In this document: positions 11,764 to 22,796 of the stretch, in pieces | Layout: every line of letters starts with the position of its first letter | Numbering within the stretch: position 1 is the first letter of the stretch | Origin: Nyssa sinensis | Taxonomy: Eukaryota > Streptophyta > Magnoliopsida > Cornales > Nyssaceae | Direction: 5' to 3' | DNA length: 64,000 bases | NCBI GenBank assembly: GCA_008638375.1 | Contig: CM018038.1 | Coordinates: 16,328,515 to 16,392,514, forward strand | Position numbers and translations under genes: made by a program | Notes under the pieces: generated by a model | Told to the model about the DNA's origin: nothing | Seen by the model: the letters and a program-made list of their open reading frames with translations, nothing else | The model's database searches: none

Positions 11764-12842
11764 ATCACTTTGATCTTTTCCGTTATCTCTTGAACCAAGT
11801 CGGATCCTAAGACTGTGGCCTCACCCACCCCAGTCCAACATATTGGCAACCTACAAGGTTTACCATACAATGCTTCAAACGACGCCATCTCGATACTCGC
11901 CTGATAACTGTTGTTGTAAGAAAACTCTATAAGTGGCAAGTGATCTTCCCAACGGCCTCAAAAATCCATGACTCAAGCTCATAGCATATCTTCTAGTATC
12001 TGAATGGTACGCTCGGACTGTCCATTAATCTGCGGATGAAAAGCCGTACTCAGTGACAACTCAATACCTAAAGCTGCCTGAAGACTCTGCCAAAATCGTG
12101 CAGTATATTGTGCATCCCGATCTGAAATAATAGAAACTGAAACCCCATGTATACGTATAATCTCTCGAATGTAAAGACGGCTCAAAGTCTCTACTGAATC
12201 TGTAGCCCTCATTGGAAAAAAGTCTGCAGACTTCTTCAGACGGTCCACTATAACCCATATTGCATCATGCCCTCGTGGTGACCTCGAAAACCCGGAAACA
12301 AAATCCATCGTGATGTGTTCCTACTTTCACTCCGCTACTGGAAGAGGTTGCAACAACCTTGCTGGTTGTTGATTCTCAGCTTTGACTTGCTGGAAAGTCA
12401 AACATTTACTTATAAATCCTGCGACATCGGTCTTCATGCCTTTCCACCAATATTGTCGACGAAGATTCTAGTACATCTTGGTACCACCTGGATGTACTGC
12501 AAGTCTAGAGTGGTGAAATTCTTGCATAACATCCTCGCGAAAAGCTTGCGGTACATAGTAACGTCCCTGATAACGCAATCCATGATCGGTATGAAATGAC
12601 CAACCAGCAACTGGATCACTACTAGCAATACGAGAACGAATAGATTCTGCCTCTGAATCCTGGAGCTGTGCATCCAAAATACGAGTCAAAAGGCTAGGAT
12701 GTGCAATAACAGAAAATAAGAAAGCTGAATCGCCTGTATCATCGAGACATAAATCATACTCTGCCACTGCCCCTAGCATATTCCACTCACACATCAAAAT
12801 TACTGTTATACTCCCATACGATTTCCTACTTAATACATTTGC
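11764..12842 (-). pseudogene. Integrase core of the Tekay-like element
   Basis: Reading on the minus strand from the solo-LTR junction: the end of RNase H (VANVLSRKSYGS), then the integrase zinc module (AFREDVMQEFHHSRLAVHPG) and the catalytic core in 12308..11979 with the three acidic positions in [24 protein letters not shown] and [14 protein letters not shown]. It runs on to EATVLGSDLVQEITEKIKVI at the CRM-like insertion. Stops and frame changes between 12309 and 12470 separate the parts. It is the missing middle between 4140-4645 and 14568-15863. Confidence 0.87.
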
Positions 12843-12847
12843 AACCA

Positions 12848-14562
12848 TGATGAGTGCACAAAAGTGCACTCTAAATACTCTATTATTAGATTAAATTGTT
12901 AAAATGTGAATAAAATATTAGGCTATAATTGATGTTATTTAATTTAATTTCTATTCACAGTGAGCTGTGTTTGAGTAATATTTTAAATCTCAAATAAATG
13001 CATTGAATAGTCTCTATGAATTTTATTCCTGAACTGTTGCAAAACTCATTATTTGTTTCAACCACGTGGTGAAATTAACCCATTATTTGTTGGGTTACAG
13101 GAAACAAAAGAGAAAAAAAAAAGAAGAAGAAAGAAGCAAAAAGGAGTTCATGGTGCGGCTAGAGAGAGAACAAGACCAAAAGAAAAAAAGAAACAAATGC
13201 AAGAAGAACCTTTGGATGAGGGCTTATGGGGCCCAGACACCATACCAACAAGGGCATGAGGCGCTGATCAATTGAGGAGACGGTGGGGCCCATGCACAGG
13301 CGTCTTGGGTTTTGAAGGGGCTACTGGGCTTAATGAGGCTTGGCGTGCGGTTTTGAAGAGTGAAGCAGAACAAGGTGCGGCTAAACAGGAAAAGTAGGCC
13401 AGGCGCTGTTTTAAAGGCCCAGGGAGTTGGCGTTGGCTTGGTGAGGCTGCTGGTCTTGGTGCGACGCGGATAGAGAGAAGTAAGGGCTGTTGCGTGCGGT
13501 CCAGTGTGCGGCACTACGGGGGGCTTAAGGTGCAATACAGTGGGGCCAGCCGCATGAAGTAAAAACGGAAGAAAAGAAAACAAAGAAAAGAACCAAATGC
13601 TGAGGCGCTTGTGCGGTGAAGCCCAGGCAAGCCCAGAAGCTTGGGATTGGGCACTGCTGCTAGGGCTTGAGAAGGGTCTTGCAGCTGTGTTTAAAAAGAA
13701 AAAAAAAAAAGATAGAACATAACAGTTCGTGGGGCGCAGCAGACTGTGCCGCTGCACAGAGAAAAACAGTTCTGGCGCAGAGAAAGAAAGACAGTCGCAG
13801 GCGATTTATGGCACAGTTTTTCAACATGAGATTTATGTTGTTCGTCCTGCGTATGGGTAACTAAATTTTTGAGTAGGATTAGGGATAAACTTGCACCATA
13901 GATGGTTATTTTAATTATTTTTGATTCATGTATGTGATTTTCATTTATTAAACTCTTTGATTGTCATTCTCAATTTATTGTTGGGTTTTCTTCTCCGAAT
14001 AATTAAAGGGTTTAGTCCGTTTATAGATTCAGTCATACTTTTTCTATTGAATGAATTAATTCTTTGATTATTTTTGGATCAATTAATTTTTAATATTGAT
14101 TTAATTCTTTGCTGCAATATTGCTCCCTAGGTATATTGTCGTCGTTGGATTTTCTCAATATAAATAACAATTTGTGAGATTTAAAAGTGTTGAATGATTC
14201 TTTAAAGATTACATTTGGTTTAATTTTGGTTCACAATTCTATATTTTCCGATTGGGATTTTTGGAATTAAATTCCTAATTGAGTTATTAGTGAATTAAAA
14301 ATAATTAAAATATCGGATATGTGCAAGGGATTCCCAATGCTCTACTGTTCGTTAATTTGAGTATTTTCTTCCGTTAATCACTTTGTTTAATTTTAATTTA
14401 CAATTCAAATCATTTTTTATATTTTTATTTTTCTCGTGAATCGTTTAATATTTTTCTTTAGTTTCAGAAATTCTTTCTATTTTTCTTTTAATTTTGTCTC
14501 CATGTGGAATCGACACTCCGAAGCTACACTACAACTACCGCGTTATTATTTGGGCGTAATCA
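12848..14562 (+). mobile_element. Solo LTR, Tat/Ogre-like Ty3/gypsy, nested in the Tekay-like element
   Basis: A 1715-base insertion that starts TGATGAGTGCACAAAAGTGC and ends TTTGGGCGTAATCA, flanked by an exact five-base duplication AACCA (12843-12847 and 14563-14567). It interrupts the host frame between GKANVV and the following LSRKS. The TG...CA ends and the closing stretch with GTGGAATCGACACTCC resemble Tat/Ogre/Retand LTRs as I recall them. There is no internal region, primer site or second LTR, so it is best read as a solo LTR left by recombination. Minus-strand open frames inside it (13224-13757) are not coding. Lineage is less sure than the insertion itself. Confidence 0.82.
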
Positions 14563-14567
14563 AACCA

Positions 14568-15863
14568 CGTTAGCCTTCCCTGGATGATACAGAAGATTGA
14601 AGTCGTAATCCTCCATATATTCCATCCAATGATGCTGCCTCAAGTTCAAGTCCTTTTGTGAGAAAAGATACTTGAGACTCTTATGATTTGAATACACCTC
14701 AAACTTCTCCTCGTAGAGATAATGTCTCCAACTCTTCAAAGCAAAAACAACTGCTGCCAACTCTAAGTCGTGGGTGGGGTAGTTTCTCTCATGCGATTTC
14801 AACTATCGACAGCCGTAAGCAATGACCTTCCCTCGTTGCATCAAAACGCAACCCAGTTCCTCTCGTAAAGCATCGCAGTATATCATGTAGCCAATTCCAC
14901 TCTCTGGAATAGCTAAGACAGGTGCAGAGGTAAGAAGAGTCTTCAATGTCTGGAAAGCTCGCTCACAATTTTCGTTTCAAATGAATCGGACTCCTTTCTG
15001 AGTAAGTCTAGTCATAGGCATAGCTAAGTGTGAAAACCCTTCTACAAAACGACGATAATATCCGGCTAAACCCAAAAAACTACGTTTCTCGAACACATTT
15101 TTCGGTCTCTCCCAAGTCGTAACTGAATCGATCTTTGCATGATCAACGGAAACTCCCTCTTGGGAAACTACATGCCCAAGAAATTTGACCTCAATCAACC
15201 AAAATTCGCACTTCTCATATTTGGCTTACAGGTGGTGCTCACTTAAAGTTTGTAGAGCAATTCTAAAATGCTTCTCATGTTCCTCTCGTGAAGGTGAATA
15301 AATAAAAATATCATCAACAAACACAATGATGAAGCGATCAAGATACTCTCGAAAAACCCGATTGATGAGATCCATGAATGTTGCTGGTGCATTCGTCAAC
15401 CCAAATGGCATCACAAGATACTCATAATGTCCAAATCAAGTACGAAAAATGTCTTTTGTACATCAGAATCCTTGATCCTTAATTGTTGATATCCTGACCT
15501 CAAATCAATCTTTGAGAAACACATTGGACCCCAAAATTGATCAAACAAATCATCTATCCGTGGCAATGGATATCGATTCTTAATTGTGACTCGATTAAGT
15601 TTCTGATAATCGATGCAAAGGCGTAAAGAACCATCACCTTTCTTGGCAAACAACACTGGTGCTCCCTAAGGTGAAGTGTTGGGACGTATAAACCCTTTAT
15701 GCAATAGATCCTCTATCTGAGTCTTCAGCTCATATAATTTTACCGAAGCCATCCGATATGGTGCTATAGAGAAAGGTGTAGTACCCGATAAAAGCTCAAT
15801 AGAGAACTCAATCTCCCTAGATGGCGGTAACTCATACAAATCATCAGGAAAAAACATCCTCAA
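14568..15863 (-). pseudogene. Reverse transcriptase and RNase H of the Tekay-like element
   Basis: Minus-strand segments in order: a pre-RT linker (15863..15666: [20 protein letters not shown]), RT motifs [17 protein letters not shown] and [14 protein letters not shown] (15656..15411), a frame change, [20 protein letters not shown] and catalytic [11 protein letters not shown] (15414..15226), [14 protein letters not shown] and [16 protein letters not shown] (15198..14977), then RNase H with [20 protein letters not shown] and HPGKANVV (14802..14568). At least four stops or shifts break it. Confidence 0.9.
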
Positions 15864-15947
15864 AATCTCTCACTATCGATGGTAACTCCTCACGACTGTC
15901 ATACCCAACATCAGTTACCCACCTAGCAAACAAAAAACTAAGTTCAC

Positions 15948-16361
15948 CTAAGCTACGTGAATCCCACGGTCTCGAAGTATTGAAATCACTCCGGTCCCCC
16001 AAGAAATGAAAAAGATCTCCCTCGGGAGTGCAAATAGTAACTCTACTACGATAACAATCAATGCTAGCTCGATGGTAGACAACCAATCCATACCCAGAAT
16101 CAAACTAAAGACATTCATATCAAGAACAATGAAATCAAAGATAAAACGATGATCAACCACCTCGATCTCACAAGAATGAGCCACTCGTCTGAGTGAAAGT
16201 CGACCCCTAATCGGAGTCTCAACATGAAGTGGAATATCTAATAAACATATCTCCAATCCCAAAGTAGATGCAAATAATGACGATATAAACGAATGTAAGG
16301 CACCCATGTCAATCAATACATGTGCCCAAGAACTAAAAATCAAGACTGTACCTCGGACCAC
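15948..16361 (-). pseudogene. Protease region of the Tekay-like element
   Basis: Retroviral-type aspartic protease. The stretch VLIDMGALHSFISSLFAS is where the family has the catalytic D-T-G-A-S motif; here it reads D-M-G-A-L, so the active site is destroyed. The later flap and FDFIVLDMNVFSLILGMDWL are normal for this group. It continues into 16086..15844 in another frame (IDCYRSRVTICTPEG). Confidence 0.87.
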
Positions 16362-16599
16362 AGATGGTCCAGCTGAAGGATTTGTTGTAGTAGTAAGTGC
16401 ATAAACCCTGCCCTGAGTCTAAGAGGTACTATGTCCTGACGACTAATACCATGGTGAGTAATGGGGGGTCTAGATGCTGAAGAAAAAGATGAACTTATAG
16501 AAGGTCTAGAACTTTGTGCAGAATATGCCAGAACTGGAGGCAAAGAAGGATAACTCAAAAAAAACTACAAAGGCTATGGATAATAACCAGGCTGATGAA

Positions 16600-17908
16600 C
16601 CAAGGGAGCCCTTATCCCCACAAGTGCAGGACAATACCTCTGAATGTGTCCAGTGACACCACAATGAAAACAAGTAGGTGGCTTTCCCCTACCTTGAGAC
16701 GGTCCCCTACTCTGTCCTCGTCCATGGTTAGCTTCTCTAGACTAACTCTAACTCAGTTCAAAAATGTGCCCTCTACTAGTACTCTGAAACTATCCCTGTT
16801 TATGAGGTTGTTGCTGTCGCAACTGTGGGCACTCAGTCCTCATATGTCCAGGCTGTCGGCACTGGTAACAGATAATCTCTCCCTGAGTGGTCCTACCCGG
16901 TGTAGAGGAAGATGAAAAAGTCAACTGTTGTTGCTGCGAAGTAAACCCTTGAGAAGTAGGTGCCCCATATCTCATTCTCTTTCTATTTCGTCGATCGGGA
17001 TAAGAACCTGTAGTTGTACCCCTCAACTGCTAGTGAATCTCAACCAGTCTACTGACCCACTGATCTACCTCAATTAGTTGTACCCTATCATACACCTCAT
17101 TCATCGTATGGAGGCTCAATGGAACCATCAAGGTTTTAATCGCTGGCTTGATTCCCAACTCAAACAGTCGTACCCTATCAGTCTCATTAACAATGGCCCT
17201 TGGTGCATACTGAGCTAAGAGAGAAAAACGTGCCTCATACTGACCTAAGGTCATGTCACCCTGACGCAAGTGAAGGAACTCCTGACGTAATGATGCTCTA
17301 GCAACTGTCGGAAAGAACTTCTCTAGAAAAGCTGTGCAGAATACATCCCACTTTCTAACCATGGTGTTCTTCACTGACTCCCACCAAACTAGGGCCTCGC
17401 TCATAAGTAAGACAGATATGAAGCCAACTCGGAGATCATCCTCCGTGATATACACCGTATCTAGTTGTCTAGACACATCTCTCAGTCAATGATCTGTGAC
17501 GAAAGGATCTGTGCCCCCAGAAAATCTCGGTGGTTGATGTCGCTAGAACTTTCTAATCGCTGATGTTGCCCTACTCTCCTCTGACGAGATACGTGATTGA
17601 GTCTCAACCTGCTGACCCAATGGTACCATACCAAGCATCTGCTGGTAGTGATGTAAAAACTCAAGCATAGCTCATGCTAACTCAGCCCCGTCCAACTGTA
17701 CCCTTTAAATGCCTTATGGAGGCATCTGTAAAGGTGCAGGTGGATCTACAAACTCAACTCTCTCACCCTGCTGCTCAATATGTAGAGGTGGTGGAGGGTC
17801 ATTCTCTCCCTCGATGCTCTCACTTACCTGCTCCTCACTATATGTAGAAAATGGGGGCTCAGATTCGACAGCTCTCCCTTTGCTCCGTCCACTATCTTTT
17901 GGCGGCAT
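16600..17908 (-). pseudogene. gag of the Tekay-like element with two zinc knuckles
   Basis: Start ATG at 17908 (MPPKDSGRSKGRAV), broken by stops at 17714 and around 17480-17680, then the retrotrans-gag core (17476..17030: ALVWWESVKN, FLEKFFPTVARASLRQEFL, YEARFSLLAQYAP). Two CCHC knuckles follow: CYQCRQPGHMRTECP (about 16823-16870) and CFHCGVTGHIQRYCP (about 16625-16672). Gag forms the particle; the knuckles bind the RNA. Confidence 0.88.
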
Positions 17909-18222
17909 TTTCTATACGATAGAAAATAAATATTTCTATTAAGACTCATTTTTAAATGAAAGTTTAATCCCTTGCATGTTCCCAATGATGTGTCATATGC
18001 CCTGCATGCACATAATGAGCTAACGTATATTTACATCAACGCAAGTAACACATACTTTATGCATTTCACTTAGTCATGCCAACACATAATCATGTTATCA
18101 CCTATACCACATCAACATGCACATTCAACATCATGTACCACATATTCTTATCAAATCATGTTTCAAAAAAAAATTTTTTTTTTTTTGTACCCATTCCTAT
18201 CGCCCCTAGGTATTCAAACCTT

Positions 18223-18236
18223 GGGCTCTGATTCCA
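18223..18236 (-). other. Primer binding site of the Tekay-like element
   Basis: Minus strand TGGAATCAGAGCCC, four bases after the 5' LTR, matches the initiator tRNA-Met site TGGTATCAGAGC with one change. Confidence 0.82.
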
Positions 18237-18239
18237 TTT

Positions 18240-20174
18240 TGTCACGCCCCGGTCCCCATAACCCGAAGGTATGATATTTAAACTAAGTTAAATTAAAATT
18301 ATTAAATTAATTAAAATATTTCACTAGATTTTAATAGTAAAAGATACATAAGTTTAAGTGTGGGAATCGATTAAGAATAACAAATATGAGAGTTTCTAAA
18401 AGCCAAGATTTTAAAAAAAAAAAAAATTGAAAGGGTTCGCCCTAATTATTAGCTAATTTTGCCTTTCATGCCAACCTCATAATCCATGTACAACAATTAT
18501 ATAATTCAATATATACATTATTTCATCTATTCTCATCCTACTTAGCATACATTATAATACATATACATATATATGAAATTCATTTCTAAGTTACCACGTC
18601 ATGTCCCAAAACACATATCAATCTCATTTACGTATCCCAAGAAATATACGAATTTCATACTACATGATTAACAAAAAAAAAATGGAGAACACTTCATGAA
18701 CATCATAATATGTCTTCGTATACATCAAGTAAGCCCAAAAAGAAAAGCCACATCAAGCCTATCAACATGTACTCTTCAAGACGCGGGATCCGTCCCAGTA
18801 CCTGCATCTAGTAGGGGTCAGTACCCCAGTAGGATAACTAAAACAAACGAAACGTGAACGCTGCATAAAAGTGTATGCTTGTGCTCAGTGGGTGGCATGC
18901 TATGACAATTTATAATCAATTAAGCATATACATAATCTATATTTGTCTCATTACGTTTTATGAGATTTACTTAAGTTCTATTTGAGTTCACTCAAACAAC
19001 AACCAAATTCTTAAATCTCTAGGTTTTTTTAAAAACCCAAAAAAAAATACCAAAGTCATAATTCATCACTCATCAAGTAATCACCTCGCCTCCGATATAG
19101 CGAAATATGGTTTCACAGGCTACTAACCTATAGGCAACCATAACCTATACCACTGCGCGGGACACGACTCATCGTCGAATCTCGGATATACATATTCATA
19201 ACTCAATCCACACTGCAATATTTCGAGTACTCACATCATCTCATAAGCACACAAAACGCGTTCTAAACCAACACTCTTGGTTCTTTTCGTTCTCACTCAT
19301 TATTTAATAATTTCAAGGATTTTTCTCAATGTTTTTTCTATGTACAAAATAAATAAATAATTTTTTTATTTTTATTTTTATTTTTTATAATCTCACTCCA
19401 CACTCCTCACAAGTGTGAGTGGTAACAATATTATTTAATAAAAACACATTCTTAGGATCCCAACAACCCTAATATAAACACAGATTTTAATTTGAGAATG
19501 CATGGACATGCTTCACATATATATTAATTAACAAAATTGAAATCTAACACACAACATGGGAATCCTAGCATGCTTTTATGAATGAATGTCTTCTAGCAAC
19601 CTATTCATTCCTATTTCATAAGTTTTAGAAACCATACCTCACTTTTGTACAATTTTGGCAAAGTTTTCTTTGATTTTTTTTTTTCTGGTTAAATCGCCCA
19701 AAATCAAGAAAAAATACAGTAGATCTCAACCCCCGTGAAAGCCTGAATGACTTGCCAAGTTTTTCTCTTTTTTCTTCTTCCTTTCTTCCTCTTTTTTTTT
19801 TCTTCTTTTCTTCTCTTCTTCTCTCCTTCTCCACGTCGCTGTCTTCTGGAACGTGAGTGTGTGTGTTTTTAAAAGTAAATAGGGTGTGGTTGACTTTCAA
19901 CCACACCTTTGCCCCCTTTTTTTTTTATCCTTACATAAACCACCGCCACACACATTCACTTCTTCTCTTTTTTTTTTTTTTTGTTTGTTTTTTTTTTTTT
20001 TTTCAACCTAATTGTCTTGTACATTATTTTATTTCCTACCCATATACATGTACTCACTTAAATTTTTGTTGGGCAAATTTTATACCTCAATTAATTTAAT
20101 TAGTTAATTAAATTTTAATTTGTTCTAAAAAAATTATTTATTCTTTTTAATAAAAAAAATTACGGATCTTTACA
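18240..20174 (-). repeat. 5' LTR of the Tekay-like element (right copy)
   Basis: 1935 bases, direct repeat of 2174-4104; in element orientation it begins TGTAAAGATCC and ends GGGGCGTGACA. Pyrimidine-rich blocks at 19740-19840 give spurious open frames. Confidence 0.92.
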
Positions 20175-20353
20175 ACTACGAAGGTAAATGTATGCTTGAG
20201 TGGATATGATTTATGATAGGAAAATGATATGTTTCTCAAATATTTATCTCAAATAATGTGACACAGTAATATTGACAGTACATTAAGACATGTAATTATT
20301 GTGCCACATTGAGAACTTACAATGTCCCTGCCACATCACTTGGAATAGAATTT
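20175..20353 (+). repeat. ~180-base repeat unit, right copy
   Basis: Matches 1988-2173 in the same direction up to GGAATAGAATTTT, after which the two diverge. It starts with ACTAC, the right target duplication of the Tekay-like element. Confidence 0.75.
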
Positions 20354-20901
20354 TGAGAAGTGTATTATTATTCTATGAGATATGTGACACCGTATTTTAA
20401 TTATTTTATAATTTTAAAATTAAAGATAAAATAATTGAGATAAACAAAAATTTACTCTCGAAATTATCCAATAGTTAATAAAATACTTTATTTGAACTTA
20501 TCGTAGCATTAGGGATTGGACAAACTTGATATATGACTTTTTTTCAACTAAGCTACAAAAAACAAAATTGTCCTAGAAACTCATTTAAATCCATAATAAA
20601 ATGAGGTAAATTTTTGTTGGAGTACTTGTTAATGATTAAATTTTTATTTATTTATATTTTTTAAATTAATTATAATTAAAACATTTCAAACAAAATATTA
20701 TATATACAAAAACAAAAATTATGGATATTAGAATAACATTATTTTATTTTTATAAATATATAATTCTATCAAATTTGTTAAATTTACAATACGAGACTTA
20801 AACATATCATTATAAATATTGACCATGTAGCATGAAATTATTTTTATTACGGGACAAAATAGGATATGTTTATTTCAAATCTTAATAAGTTTTACATACC
20901 A
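20354..20901. other. AT-rich spacer
   Basis: No gene or element boundaries seen. Confidence 0.55.
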
Positions 20902-21120
20902 CCCGGAATGTGGCCGAGCGATAAGAATATTAAAAAAAAAATTCAAACGTCTCGAGTTCGAGTTCCTTCTACGTTGATTGTTGGCAAGTAAAGCTTAAAG
21001 GGTGAGTTTAACTCTCACGGAGAGAAAAATTTAGTTTGGTACGCGTAAACTGACTAGAATAAGTAGAGCTTAAAAGGTGGACTTCTGCATCAATTATTGG
21101 CAAGTAAAACTTAAAAGGTA
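20902..21120 (+). mobile_element. tRNA-derived SINE-like head with a duplicated body segment
   Basis: GTGGCCGAGCGATAAG (about 20912) resembles an RNA polymerase III A box of Leu/Ser-type tRNAs, and GAGTTCGAGTTCC (about 20958), some 45 bases on, resembles the B box. The following segment (TTGGCAAGTAAAGCTTAAAGG...CTCACGGAG...AAACTGACTAGAATA) is repeated from about 21091, but that second copy is split by the chloroplast fragment and resumes at about 21367. The 3' end and target duplication are not clear. Confidence 0.5.
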
Positions 21121-21366
21121 CCAATTATGTGCTTCAATATAATTGCCAGGAGTAAGCGCTATAGCCTGTTTCCAATACTCAGCGGCTTGATCGAACCAAG
21201 CCTCTGCAATTTCAGAATCTCCCTGTCGAATGGCCTGTTCTCCCCGGTCGGAATAGGCAGATCAATTCCTTTCCTTAGAACCGTACTTGAGAGTTTCCTA
21301 ACTCATACGGCTCAGCAGTCAATTCTTTTGGTGTCCCATTTTAATCTACTATATCTAACTGAATGA
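21121..21366 (-). pseudogene. ycf3: Chloroplast-derived fragment: ycf3 exon 3 start plus end of its upstream intron
   Basis: On the minus strand, about 21246..21121 reads [39 protein letters not shown], the start of the last exon of plastid ycf3 (photosystem I assembly TPR protein). Just upstream (21313..21274) is GAGCCGTATGAG...AGTACGGTTCTAAG, the domain V hairpin of a plastid group II intron. This is therefore unspliced plastid DNA in the nucleus (a NUPT), not a gene. It ends AATTGG at one side and TCATTC at the other and lies inside a nuclear repeat. The exon frame looks undamaged over its length, suggesting a fairly recent arrival. Confidence 0.9.
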
Positions 21367-21495
21367 GACTTAACTCTCACGGAAAAAGAAACTTAATTTA
21401 ATATGCATAAACTGACTAAAATATTCCTTATCGATTTATAAAAAAAGAAGAAGTTGTATATAACTTTTTTTAAACTCGTCGCGTTGGGAGTAAAG

Positions 21496-21671
21496 TATGG
21501 CTATAAACGGATTGGATTCGGACCGGATCAGAGCCGATCCGAATCCGATTCGTTTAATAAGAAATCCGATCCGATCCATTAATCTGATGGATCAAGCGAA
21601 TGTTAATCCGTATCCGAATCCATTAATAACTAGATATCCGGTTCGTTAATCCGGTCCAATCAGTTTAAAAT

Positions 21672-21714
<43 letters not shown>

Positions 21715-21896
21715 CTAATTGGATCGAATTGTAAACGGATCCGATCAGCCTATATCATATCCGGTCCGTTTATATTTGGGATAATTGGATTCAGATCGGA
21801 TCGGGTTACAGATCACTATTTCTAAAACCATATCCGAACTTAACGGATTGGATCTCGAATCGGATTGGATCAAGATCCGATCCATTGACAGCTCTA
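21496..21896. mobile_element. hAT-type MITE, 401 bases
   Basis: Flanked by an exact eight-base duplication GAGTAAAG (21488-21495 and 21897-21904). Ends are imperfect inverted repeats: left TATGGCTATAAACGGATTGG, right end on the other strand TAGAGCTGTCAATGGATCGG. Inside are many GATCCGATCC-like motifs and an (AT)n run at about 21678-21711. No coding. Eight-base duplications and TAGRGNTG-like ends are typical of hAT elements. Confidence 0.82.
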
Positions 21897-21904
21897 GAGT
21901 AAAG

Positions 21905-22796
21905 TAGGTAGTTTTCAATGAATCAAGTTAAATTAATACCCTTATAAATAAAATATTAGACGGCAAAAGATGAACTTGTAAAACTCGCTTGGAGGCCCCA
22001 ACCTGGCCTTCTTTTCATGTTGAGCCTAGTCCAGCCCAGATCTAACCTGGGGTATCTGAGTGTTAGAACTGAACCTGTCCAACCTCAAAGCCCAACCCTG
22101 CTGGAGGCCCACCCCTAACCCACCCCTGAAATCTTACAAGTTTGCATGTGAACCTTTTTTGTTTTTTTTACCGGGTTGGGCCTAGCCTGTCCTGGACTCG
22201 GAGATTGACAAGTGTGAGATTTAAATCTTTAACAAGGGAGATCAATATATTAGTCCTCTTTTACCAGAAAGCTTTGTCATATCATGTATTTGTAATAAAT
22301 ATATAATATAAACTATTCGGTTCAAATCTCAGTTCGTGAGCCAGGCTCGAAGCACAACCCTAGGATTTTGGGGCCTGGCATAAGCATTTTTTTTGGTGGG
22401 ACCTCTAATTAACCTGGCCGAAAAATTTGGGCTTGGCCCATTTGAAAAATGTTTTTGAAGTTTTTTAAAATTGCCTAAATGGTTGTAAAAATATTTGTTC
22501 TTCAAGTTACTCCTATAATTTACATTCATTGAGGGGATGATTAGAACCAGGCATGTGAAGTGGTGTTTTTATTAGACTAACTACATAAAAAATTAAGGTT
22601 ATAAAAGATTTATACTATATGACTTGATTAGATTTTCTTAAAAAATTTACTATTTTTTTTAATTTTTAAAGAATTTAGAAGAAATTAAAAATAAAAAATA
22701 AAAATCTACATGAATTAATACACATAGGCCCATGAAATTATTTAATTTGTCGATAAGATAATTTTTTATTCATAAGAATTGAGGGACTAATTAATA
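21905..22796. other. Spacer with degenerate GC-richer repeat patches
   Basis: Patches at about 21985-22200 and 22330-22445 are rich in GGCCCAACC/GGCTTGGCCC-like words and may be remains of an old dispersed repeat. No gene seen; the minus-strand open frame at 22329-22529 has no recognisable product. Confidence 0.45.

Larger units (their letters stand above)
2174..20174 (-). mobile_element. Tekay-like Ty3/gypsy chromovirus, minus strand, carrying two nested insertions
   Basis: LTR retrotransposon of about 9.2 kb once the nested CRM-like element (4651-11758) and the solo LTR (12848-14562) are set aside. It has two direct LTRs (2174-4104 and 18240-20174) that end TG...CA in the right copy; a primer binding site matching initiator tRNA-Met next to the right LTR; a polypurine tract next to the left LTR; and minus-strand coding in the order gag with two zinc knuckles, protease, reverse transcriptase, RNase H, integrase, chromodomain. 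Flanks GCCAC (2169-2173) and ACTAC (20175-20179) fit a five-base target duplication with two transitions. All coding segments contain stops, so it is dead. Lineage (Tekay/Del) is judged from long LTRs, the MPPK gag start and the C-terminal chromodomain; Reina-like is less likely. Confidence 0.9.

Noticed and set aside
13224..13757. 177-codon open frame on the minus strand
   Set aside because: Lies wholly inside the solo LTR, is low complexity and resembles no protein family.
21127..21366. Plus-strand 79-codon open frame
   Set aside because: Antisense to the chloroplast ycf3 fragment; not a gene.
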